Below, piece by piece: positions 1 to 6,978 of a stretch of 17,036 bases of DNA. The translations under genes were made by a program, and so were the position numbers. Under the pieces are notes generated by a model. It was not told the origin of the DNA. It saw nothing but the letters and a program-made list of their open reading frames with translations, and did not search any database. How positions within the stretch are numbered: the first letter of the stretch is position 1; each line of letters starts with the position of its first letter. Source of the stretch: DASZXJ01 sp035545895 (GTDB lineage: Bacteria; Planctomycetota; Phycisphaerae; Tepidisphaerales; Tepidisphaeraceae). The DNA lies in assembly GCA_035545895.1 (NCBI GenBank), contig DASZXJ010000065.1:1-17036 (forward strand), given 5' to 3'.

Positions 1-1
1 G

Positions 2-223
2 GGACTTGGTCATTGGTCATTCGATCTCAGTTTCCCCGCCAACCCCCGCCCGCCTTTGCCTAGCGAACGATGCGGAGGTCCACCGTACCCTCCTACGTGG
101 AAGATCGCTGCATTCGCCTGCATTGCGGCTGGCAGCGCAGCCGGGTTCTCCGATACGGTTTCCTTCATGCCCGTGGACGAGTATTTGCAATACACGCTGA
201 CGTGGAATCCCGGCGGCGTCTGA
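2..223 (+). CDS. possible 3' fragment of an unrecognised gene
   Basis: This frame is open from the left window edge and ends in three consecutive stops (TGA TAA TAA at 221-229), which is more than chance usually leaves after a random frame. The last 50 or so codons use mostly G/C third positions and end in a plausible soluble C-terminus, EYLQYTLTWNPGGV. The first 25 codons are proline-rich and look non-coding, so the real gene, if any, may be shorter or degraded. I recognise no family. It could equally be intergenic DNA upstream of sucA; the other frames here look no better. Confidence 0.25.
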   Translation, partial: GLGHWSFDLSFPANPRPPLPSERCGGPPYPPTWKIAAFACIAAGSAAGFSDTVSFMPVDEYLQYTLTWNPGGV

Positions 224-256
224 TAATAAATACATATCTTCAGTGTTTACAGTATT

Positions 257-286
257 TTGAAACCGGATTTAGAAGTCCCTTATTAT
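257..286 (+). promoter_or_regulatory. candidate sigma70-type promoter for sucA
   Basis: TTGAAA at 257-262 (5 of 6 to the -35 consensus) and TATTAT at 281-286 (5 of 6 to the -10 consensus) are separated by 18 bp in an AT-rich stretch that stands out from the GC-rich surroundings. Transcription would start near 293 and give a leader of about 84 nt before the sucA GTG. The leader holds a short possible stem (GGCGGA 323-328 with TCCGCC 345-350). The rest of 224-376 shows no gene and no other clear signal. Confidence 0.5.
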
Positions 287-376
287 TTGGCATTCGATTC
301 CGATATGGGGGTTGTGGAACGTGGCGGAAGGACCCTAATATATCTCCGCCTTGGCTAATCGTTAGGGAGCTTTATT

Positions 377-3178
377 GTGTCTAATGAGCCGTTTGATTTC
401 ATCAACCAAGCCAATTCGGATTACATCGACCGCCTGCAGGAACAATACCGCAAGAATCCAAGCAGTCTGCCGGAACAATGGCGAGCGTTCTTTGCTGGCT
501 TTGATCTTGGACTGAATCGAAATGCGGGTGGCGACGCAAGCGCCGCGGGTTCGGATACGTCGAATCAGGTCCCGTTATCGATGGGAGTTTTTGACCTGGT
601 TCACACGTACCGTGAAGTGGGGCATTTCTGCGCAAATCTGGATCCGCTTGGAAATGTCCGCCCCGAGCATCCTTTGCTGAACATCGCCAACTTTGGAATG
701 ACCGAGGCCGACCTTGATCGACAGGTCGGGCAAGGCAGCTTTGTCGGCAAGACCAATGGCACGCTCCGCGACCTGATAGAAAAACTGAAATTGACGTATT
801 GCGGCACGTTTGGGGTTGAATTCACCACCATCAGCGAAAAGCCGCAGCGTGACTGGCTTCAGCAACATATTGAGCCCAGTTACAATCATCCGGAATTCAG
901 CTCGGCCGAGCGGATCGCCATTCTCAAGCAGGTCATTCAGGCAGAAACTTTCGAACAGTTCCTGCACACGCGATACATCGGGCAAAAACGATTCAGCCTG
1001 GAAGGCAGTGAGTCACTCATTGCTCTGCTCAACACCGTGGTTGATTTTGGCGCGACCGTTGGCGGCGAACAATTCATCATGGCGATGGCGCATCGTGGCC
1101 GGCTTAATGTCCTGGCCAATGTCGTCAATAAGCCGATGGAAGTTCTGCTTGGCGAATTCGAAGGAACATTGGTCGCGCCCGATGGGGTCGGCGGCGACGG
1201 AGACGTGAAATACCACCTCGGCTATGCCAATGAACGCTCTCTGCCTGAGGGATTGAAGGCAAAGATTTCAATTCTGCCCAACCCATCGCATTTGGAATTG
1301 ATTAATCCGATTCAACAGGGAATTGTACGCGCCAAGCAATTGATTTTCGGTGATGCGGGTCGTAACCGTGTCGTGCCGATCTGCATGCACGGCGAGGCCG
1401 CATTTACCGGGCAGGGAATTGTTTCCGAAACGCTGAACTTGTCGGAATTGCCCGGCTTCCGCACCGGCGGCACGATTCACGTGATCCTGAACAATCAAAT
1501 CGGGTTCACGACTTCTCCCAAGCAATTGCGATTCACGCCTTATCCCAGCGATCTCGCCAAAACCATTCAGGCGCCGATTTTCCACGTGAATGCGGACGAT
1601 CCCGAGGCCGTCGTTCACGCGGCACGACTAGCCATTGGAATGAGACAGCAGTTCAAGGAAGACGTGATTATCGATTTGTGGTCGTATCGTCGCCATGGAC
1701 ATAATGAAACCGACGAGCCGAGTTTCACTCAGCCGGTGATGTATCGAAAAATCGAAAATCACCCCACGGTCGCCACGATTTACGCCAACAAATTGATTGC
1801 CGAAGGCGTCGTCAATCAAGCTCAGGTCGATCAGATGCGAGCCGACGCACTTGCGAGTCTTGAAACGTCGCGCAAGACGGCACGCGAACACAAACCCAAG
1901 TCCAAAATCCCCAGTTTCGGCGGCGTATGGCGCGGCCTGGGCCGGGCCGGCGCGGATTGGAGCGCCAAGACGCAGGTTTCCAGGAACGTTCTCACTCGCA
2001 TTGTGGATTCGCTGAAGAATCTTCCGGAAGGGTTCACCCCACATCCCAAACTTGCCAAAATGCTGCAAGCCCGCATCGATGCGGTGAATAGCGGCCAGGG
2101 AATCGACTGGGGATGCGGTGAAATGCTTGCGCTGGGAAGCCTGCTGTTGGAAGGCACGCCGGTTCGATTTGTCGGCCAGGACATCGAGCGAGGCACGTTC
2201 AGTCACCGCCATGCGGTGCTGCACGATTACAACAACGGGCAGACCTATATACCGCTTCGAAATCTCGATCCGAAACAGGGTTCGTTTGTCATCGGCAACT
2301 CGATGCTTTCGGAATTCGCCGTGTTTGGATTTGAATGGGGTTATTCATCGGCTGATCCTCGAAACCTGGTGATTTGGGAAGCGCAGTTCGGCGACTTCGT
2401 CAACGGCGCCCAGCCGATGATCGATCAAATTCTCGCCGCTGCCGAATCAAAATGGCGATACATGAACGGCATCGTCATGAACCTGCCCCACGGCTATGAA
2501 GGCCAGGGACCTGAGCACTCCAATGCATACGTCGAGCGATTTCTGACTCTGTGCGCGGAAGACAACATGCAGGTGGTCATTCCGACCACTGCCGCGCAAT
2601 ATTTCCATGTGCTGCGACGTCAGATTCTTCGCAAGTTCCGCAAGCCGCTGATCAACATGACTCCCAAGAGTTTGTTGCGATACGAGCCGGCGTCTTCGAA
2701 AATCGAGGAATTCACGGACGGCTCGTTCCAACTTGTGATTGACGATGCAGCCGTCCCCGAACCGCAAAATGTTCAGCGCGTGCTGATGTGCACGGGGAAA
2801 ATTTATTACACGCTGGCGGCCGCGCGAGACAAACAGAACCGTAAGGATCTGGCGATTGTTCGCGTCGAACAGCTTTATCCGTTCCCGACTCGCGAACTGG
2901 GAGCCGTGCTGAAGCGATATCGTTCCGCCCAGGAATTTATCTGGGTCCAGGAAGAACCAAAAAACCGCGGCGCGTGGAGCTTCATGTCTCAGCGACTGGT
3001 TGATCTGTTGCCGGACGCGGTCGTGCAATATGTCGGCCGGCATGAGAGCGCAAGTCCCGCAACCGGGGCCTTCAAGGTACACCAGACCGAAGAGCAGCAG
3101 ATCGTTGCGGCTGCGTTGGGCACGAAACGGGCGGCGCCGGTTCAGCCCCTGCAGGCGCCGGTTCAATCCCCGGATTGA
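377..3178 (+). CDS. sucA: 2-oxoglutarate dehydrogenase E1 component (SucA)
   Basis: Thiamine-diphosphate-dependent E1 of the TCA-cycle 2-oxoglutarate dehydrogenase complex. It decarboxylates 2-oxoglutarate and passes the succinyl group to the lipoyl arm of E2. At 933 residues it has normal family length. The N-terminus has the OGDH signature (DYIDRLQEQYRKNPSSLPEQWRAFF, about 15-40), followed by MAHRGRLNVL (about 237-246), the cofactor region HGEAAFTGQG (338-347) to NNQIGFTT (372-379), and the transketolase-like region beginning around GQDIERGTFSHRH (600-612). The GTG start is set by AGGGAG at 364-369, 7 nt upstream. Oddities: the cofactor motif has Glu340 where Asp is the family norm, and the C-terminus carries a short Pro/Gln-rich tail encoded by an 11-bp direct repeat (3134-3144 and 3155-3165). 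sucB follows after an inverted repeat. Confidence 0.97.
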   Translation: MSNEPFDFINQANSDYIDRLQEQYRKNPSSLPEQWRAFFAGFDLGLNRNAGGDASAAGSDTSNQVPLSMGVFDLVHTYREVGHFCANLDPLGNVRPEHPLLNIANFGMTEADLDRQVGQGSFVGKTNGTLRDLIEKLKLTYCGTFGVEFTTISEKPQRDWLQQHIEPSYNHPEFSSAERIAILKQVIQAETFEQFLHTRYIGQKRFSLEGSESLIALLNTVVDFGATVGGEQFIMAMAHRGRLNVLANVVNKPMEVLLGEFEGTLVAPDGVGGDGDVKYHLGYANERSLPEGLKAKISILPNPSHLELINPIQQGIVRAKQLIFGDAGRNRVVPICMHGEAAFTGQGIVSETLNLSELPGFRTGGTIHVILNNQIGFTTSPKQLRFTPYPSDLAKTIQAPIFHVNADDPEAVVHAARLAIGMRQQFKEDVIIDLWSYRRHGHNETDEPSFTQPVMYRKIENHPTVATIYANKLIAEGVVNQAQVDQMRADALASLETSRKTAREHKPKSKIPSFGGVWRGLGRAGADWSAKTQVSRNVLTRIVDSLKNLPEGFTPHPKLAKMLQARIDAVNSGQGIDWGCGEMLALGSLLLEGTPVRFVGQDIERGTFSHRHAVLHDYNNGQTYIPLRNLDPKQGSFVIGNSMLSEFAVFGFEWGYSSADPRNLVIWEAQFGDFVNGAQPMIDQILAAAESKWRYMNGIVMNLPHGYEGQGPEHSNAYVERFLTLCAEDNMQVVIPTTAAQYFHVLRRQILRKFRKPLINMTPKSLLRYEPASSKIEEFTDGSFQLVIDDAAVPEPQNVQRVLMCTGKIYYTLAAARDKQNRKDLAIVRVEQLYPFPTRELGAVLKRYRSAQEFIWVQEEPKNRGAWSFMSQRLVDLLPDAVVQYVGRHESASPATGAFKVHQTEEQQIVAAALGTKRAAPVQPLQAPVQSPD

Positions 3179-3209
3179 TTCGGTACTGGGTTAATTTACA
3201 AGCGACGCC

Positions 3210-3276
3210 ATTTTAGCCCCGCCGCTTGCGGCGGGATTTCGAGCGCCAAACCCGCCGCAAGCGGCGGGGCTAAAAT
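3210..3276. repeat. perfect 26-bp inverted repeat between sucA and sucB (REP-like palindrome)
   Basis: The arms at 3210-3235 and 3251-3276 are exact reverse complements around a 15-nt loop. Each arm also contains its own palindrome, CCCGCCGC-TT-GCGGCGGG (3218-3235) and its complement with an AA centre (3251-3268). The element could therefore form one long hairpin or two short ones in the sucA-sucB transcript. The outer ends (TTTTAG / CTAAAA) give a weak U-run on either strand, so partial termination is possible. From memory, very similar GC-rich palindromes are dispersed between genes in planctomycete and verrucomicrobial genomes, much as REP/BIME elements are in enterobacteria. No other copy was noticed in the window. 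Confidence 0.85.
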
Positions 3277-3316
3277 GAACCAATCTCAAATTGACGCATT
3301 ACCATTGATTCAGCCC

Positions 3317-3344
3317 TTTGATTCACAGAAGCCGGACCTATAGA
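3317..3344 (+). promoter_or_regulatory. weak candidate promoter upstream of sucB
   Basis: TTTGAT (3317-3322) and TATAGA (3339-3344) lie 16 bp apart, between the inverted repeat and the sucB ATG. If used, it would give a very short leader. It would matter because the hairpin just upstream could cut read-through from sucA. The match is modest and may be chance. Confidence 0.25.
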
Positions 3345-3358
3345 CTACCTCCACTCTT

Positions 3359-4483
3359 ATGCCGACAAATGTCACCATTCCCGCGTTGGGCGAATCCGTC
3401 AGCCAGGCCGTGCTTGTCAAATGGCACAAGCAGGATGGCGACAGCGTCAAAGCCGACGAGCCTCTTTGCGAGCTTGAAACCGAAAAAGCCAACGTTGACG
3501 TGCCATCTCCCGCTGCGGGCGTGCTCAAACGAACGGTGACCGAAGGAACAACCGTCAATATCGGCGATACCATCGGCGTGGTCGATGGAGCGGGTTCATC
3601 CAAGCCTGCCGCAACACCTCAAAAATCGCAGCCCGCGCCAGCCCCTGCACCAAAAGCCGAAGCGCCGGCCAAGCAGGCCGAGCCCGCTCCAAAACCGGTT
3701 CAAAAAGCAAAAGAACCTGAAAAAGTAACCGAAACTGTCGCTCCCGTCGCGACGAGTTCCGCTGCAGCGCCCGCGGGTTCGCAGGAAGGTACTCGCCGCG
3801 AACCGATGAGCAAGATTCGCAAGAAGATCGCCGAGCGACTCGTTTCCGCGCAACACACCGCTGCCATTCTTACTACGTTCAACGAAATCGATCTCCAAAA
3901 CGTCATCGAAATTCGAGCCCGGTTTAAGGAAAAATTCGAAAAGATGAATGGCGTCGGCCTGGGCTTTATGAGTTTTTTCGCCAAAGCCTGCGCCCGCGCC
4001 CTGGCAGAATTTCCGCGCGTGAACGCCCAAATTGACGGCAACGACGTGATATTCCACGATTATGTGAATCTGGGAATCGCCGTAAGCACCGACCGCGGGC
4101 TGGCCGTGCCTGTGCTACGAAATGCTCATTTGATGTCGTTCGCCAGGATCGAAAGCGAGATCAAACGTCTTGCGGCCGCTACACGCGAAGGAAAACTCGC
4201 GGTCGAGGAACTGAGCGGCGGCACGTTCACCATCACCAACGGCGGCATCTTCGGCTCGCTTCTCTCCACGCCCATTCTCAATCCCCCGCAAAGCGGAATA
4301 CTGGGCATGCACACGATTCAGAAGCGGCCGGTCGCCATCAACGACAAAGTCGAAATCAGGCCGATGATGTACGTTGCCCTCAGTTACGATCATCGACTCG
4401 TGGATGGCCGGGAAAGTGTCGGCTTCCTCGTGCGAATCAAGGAACTGCTTGAAGATCCATCGAGGCTGATGCTGGAGATCTAA
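3359..4483 (+). CDS. sucB: dihydrolipoyl succinyltransferase, E2 of the 2-oxoglutarate dehydrogenase complex (SucB)
   Basis: E2 core enzyme of the same complex as SucA; it carries the succinyl group on a lipoyl-lysine and transfers it to CoA. The 374 residues divide into a lipoyl domain (about 1-76, ELETEKANVDV with lipoyl Lys43), an Ala/Pro/Lys-rich linker (about 80-143), and a catalytic domain starting at REPMSKIRKKIAERL. The active-site motif SYDHRLVDGR places His345 and Asp349. LTTFNEIDL and the C-terminal pattern mark it as the succinyl rather than the acetyl enzyme. Unusually for a bacterial E2, the linker shows no peripheral subunit-binding domain, the helical E1/E3 docking module; mitochondrial E2o also lacks it. 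The ATG has no clear Shine-Dalgarno sequence. ltaE follows 5 nt after the stop. Confidence 0.96.
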   Translation: MPTNVTIPALGESVSQAVLVKWHKQDGDSVKADEPLCELETEKANVDVPSPAAGVLKRTVTEGTTVNIGDTIGVVDGAGSSKPAATPQKSQPAPAPAPKAEAPAKQAEPAPKPVQKAKEPEKVTETVAPVATSSAAAPAGSQEGTRREPMSKIRKKIAERLVSAQHTAAILTTFNEIDLQNVIEIRARFKEKFEKMNGVGLGFMSFFAKACARALAEFPRVNAQIDGNDVIFHDYVNLGIAVSTDRGLAVPVLRNAHLMSFARIESEIKRLAAATREGKLAVEELSGGTFTITNGGIFGSLLSTPILNPPQSGILGMHTIQKRPVAINDKVEIRPMMYVALSYDHRLVDGRESVGFLVRIKELLEDPSRLMLEI

Positions 4484-4488
4484 AGAGG

Positions 4489-5505
4489 ATGATCGACCTC
4501 TACTCCGATACGGTCACCAGGCCCACCGCGCCAATGCGACAGGCCATGGCATCGGCCCAGGTCGGCGATGAACAACTCCTCGAAGATCTAACCACCAATC
4601 TCCTTCAAAATCGAATTGCACAACTGCTTGGCAAACAGGATGCCCTGTTTTTGCCCAGTGGAACAATGTGCAACGAGGTCGCGATCAAAGCGCACACGCA
4701 ACCCAGCGATGCGGTTCTCTGCGACCGCCTGTGTCATATTCAGCGTTCTGAATTCGGAGGCCCGGCGCTTTTAAGCGGCGTAACGACCGAGCCGATCGAC
4801 GGCGCGAACGGAATTTTCACCAGCCAGCAGCTAATGCAGACGCTATCCTGCTTCGGCGGATACGGCGCATTGCCCCGGCTCGTTTGCGTGGAGCAAACAC
4901 ACAACTATGGCGGAGGCACGATCTGGCCGCTCGATCAATTGCGCGATGTCTGCAAAACCGCGCATGATCGCGGACTGCTCACGCACATGGACGGCGCAAG
5001 ATTGTTTAATGCATGCGTCGCAACCGGCATTCCAGCTTCAGAATATGCCGCGTCCTGCGATTCCGTCTGGATCGATCTCAGCAAGGGACTCGGCTGCCCG
5101 ATCGGCGGCGTGCTCGCGGGAACCAGCGAATTCATCACGCGATGCCGGCGATTCAAACACCTCTTCGGCGGAGCGCTGCGGCAAAGCGGCATCGTTGCCG
5201 CCGCCGGCGTTTACGCGCTTGATCATCACATCGATCGGCTCGGCGATGACCACGCCAATGCCAGGCTTCTGGCACAAGGCTTAAACACGATTCCACGAAT
5301 CAAAGTCGAAAATCCCAATCCACAAACCAACATTGTTTTCTTCACCGCTGAGGGACTTTCGATCGAAGAATTTCACGCCAAGACTCGTTCGGCGGGCCTG
5401 CGATTCAGCACCAGCACACAGCGCATTCGCGCGGTGACGCATTTGGATGTTACGGCAGTACAAATCAAGCAGGCCGTGGAATTGGTGCGACAGCTGGTCT
5501 CTTAA
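4489..5505 (+). CDS. ltaE: low-specificity L-threonine aldolase, PLP-dependent
   Basis: Fold-type I PLP enzyme that splits L-threonine or L-allo-threonine to glycine and acetaldehyde. Length (338 residues) and motifs fit the LtaE family: the opening IDLYSDTVTRPT, the ring-stacking His83 in the H-x4-E-x-GG pattern, HMDGARLFN with Asp168 and Arg171, and the Schiff-base lysine Lys199 in DLSKGLGCPIGG. FGGALRQSGIVAAAG and the closing RAVTHLDVT also match. The AAGAGG just before the ATG is too close to be an ideal ribosome site, so translation probably depends on coupling to sucB, whose stop is 5 nt upstream. Co-transcription with sucAB is unusual and could tie glycine supply to TCA flux, but that is inference. 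The stop overlaps that of the convergent GH130 gene. Confidence 0.93.
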   Translation: MIDLYSDTVTRPTAPMRQAMASAQVGDEQLLEDLTTNLLQNRIAQLLGKQDALFLPSGTMCNEVAIKAHTQPSDAVLCDRLCHIQRSEFGGPALLSGVTTEPIDGANGIFTSQQLMQTLSCFGGYGALPRLVCVEQTHNYGGGTIWPLDQLRDVCKTAHDRGLLTHMDGARLFNACVATGIPASEYAASCDSVWIDLSKGLGCPIGGVLAGTSEFITRCRRFKHLFGGALRQSGIVAAAGVYALDHHIDRLGDDHANARLLAQGLNTIPRIKVENPNPQTNIVFFTAEGLSIEEFHAKTRSAGLRFSTSTQRIRAVTHLDVTAVQIKQAVELVRQLVS

Positions 5506-6953
5506 AGCCGGTTTTCGAGCAGTCGATTCAGCAGTTCATCCATGCTGACCGCCGCCATCGTCGTGCTCTTGTCGGCTTGGGCATATGGCACGTACAGGTA
5601 ATTATCGTGAATGATCGCGCCGCAGCTATAAACGACGTTGGGCACATACCCTTCTCGATCGCCGTCGGTGGGAGTGATCAACGGCTCTGGAAGATGGCCA
5701 ATCACTTTTAACGGGTCGTTCAGATCCAGCAGCACTGCGCCAATGGCGTATGAACGCATCGCGCCAACGCCATGCGTAAGCAGCAACCACCCTTCTTTCG
5801 TTTCGAGCGGCGATCCGCAATTGCCGATCTGCATGAATTCCCACGGATATCGCGGCGTCGCCAGCCGCGTGGCGGACTCCCAGAAATAGGCTGAATCAGA
5901 CGTATTGATATAAAGATTCTCACCATCAATGCGCGAGCACATGATGTATCGACCCCCGATGCGCCTTGGAAACAGCGCCAACCCTTTGTTGGCGGCGCCG
6001 GGCCCATTCAGGGAGTGCACCTCAACGCGTTTGAAATCCCGCGTGCAGATCATCATCGGCAGCGTCCGCACGCCGTCGTACGCGGTGTAAGTTCCGTAAT
6101 AGAAGACCTGGCCATCGTCTTCGACAAACCTGACCAGGCGCAGGTCTTCGATGCCATGCGATTCGCCTTCGCTGTTGGGAAATATCACCAATTCCGAGAG
6201 ATTGGCGTCGGCGGCCAGCGTGATGTGGTAATTCGAACTGACCAGCCAGGACATCGTGCGGACGGCTTCATTTGATCCAGCAATATTCTGCATCAGCGGC
6301 CGGGTGTCTTCGACCACATCGTTGTAATCAATGATCGTGAACGTCTCGTTTAATTTTCCAAGCACAATGTCGATCACCGACTGTAACACGCCCAATTCGT
6401 TAAGTTTCTGCCGAAACGTCGGTTTGTGATATTGCCGGTCGGGAACGATTCTGGCGCGGTGCAAGGTTGTCGCGGCTGGATCAAGTTCGACACATTGCTT
6501 GTTATTGATCGTGCCCGTTCGAAACACGACCGAAGAGACATGACCTTCGCCGGTCGCCCGGAGGCTCATGATGAATTTCAAGCCGCCCCGAGGAGCGTTG
6601 GATTGATCCGGGTGGGCCACGATGGACGGATTGAACAATGCGGCCGAATCAACGGAATACTCCATCGTAAAATATGCCCCCGCCAGATGCCGGCGACTGA
6701 GTGACCACTCGTCCTTCCATCCGATGCGGGCGGCCGCGACGCGATAGTTTTCCTCAAATATGGAGGCCGTCTCATGATGGCGTTGATAAAAATCACGCCG
6801 CAGATTTTCCAGCAGTTTTTCAACCGTCGCTTCGGCCAACTGTTCGATTCGGTGCATCACGGCGCCGACACGTGCGGTATTTACTATGAATGGCCGCGCA
6901 ATGACCCGCCGATCGTCGCCCCGAAGTTGAATTTCGAGCTTTCGAACCTTCAC
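5502..6953 (-). CDS. GH130-family glycosidase/phosphorylase-like protein (long form)
   Basis: The region from about 95 to the C-terminus has the five-bladed propeller pattern of GH130, the family of beta-mannoside phosphorylases and some hydrolases. It shows FNPSIVAHPDQ (107-117), the central GIEDLRLVRF with candidate catalytic Asp270, and later YTAYDG, MICTRDF and TPTDGDREGYVPNVVYSCG. At 483 residues it is longer than typical characterised phosphorylases (about 330-390) because of a helical N-terminal extension (1-90). No signal peptide is visible, so it is probably cytosolic. The GTG start follows a GGGAAGGGAG ribosome site. It lies 25 nt downstream of a GT4 glycosyltransferase on the same strand, so the two probably act on one glycan. 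The exact linkage (beta-1,4- or beta-1,2-mannosyl) cannot be read from sequence alone. Confidence 0.8.
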   Translation of the reverse strand: MKVRKLEIQLRGDDRRVIARPFIVNTARVGAVMHRIEQLAEATVEKLLENLRRDFYQRHHETASIFEENYRVAAARIGWKDEWSLSRRHLAGAYFTMEYSVDSAALFNPSIVAHPDQSNAPRGGLKFIMSLRATGEGHVSSVVFRTGTINNKQCVELDPAATTLHRARIVPDRQYHKPTFRQKLNELGVLQSVIDIVLGKLNETFTIIDYNDVVEDTRPLMQNIAGSNEAVRTMSWLVSSNYHITLAADANLSELVIFPNSEGESHGIEDLRLVRFVEDDGQVFYYGTYTAYDGVRTLPMMICTRDFKRVEVHSLNGPGAANKGLALFPRRIGGRYIMCSRIDGENLYINTSDSAYFWESATRLATPRYPWEFMQIGNCGSPLETKEGWLLLTHGVGAMRSYAIGAVLLDLNDPLKVIGHLPEPLITPTDGDREGYVPNVVYSCGAIIHDNYLYVPYAQADKSTTMAAVSMDELLNRLLENRL

Positions 6954-6978
6954 CTTTCCGACTCCCTTCCCTCGTTAA

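Noticed and set aside
70..384. 104-codon plus-strand frame overlapping the sucA start
   Set aside because: It runs through the sucA promoter and ribosome-binding region, has a Cys/Arg/Trp-rich composition unlike a folded protein, and matches no family.
2447..3166. 239-codon minus-strand frame opposite sucA
   Set aside because: It lies wholly within unambiguous sucA coding sequence and is an Arg/His-rich antisense shadow; the same holds for the frame at 1628-2224.
3154..3172. tRNA T-arm-like sequence (GGTTCAATCC)
   Set aside because: It is inside the sucA coding end, and no acceptor, D or anticodon arms can be built around it.
3596..4057. 153-codon minus-strand frame opposite sucB
   Set aside because: Its Phe/Arg/Gly-rich product is the antisense of the Ala/Pro/Lys linker and core of sucB.
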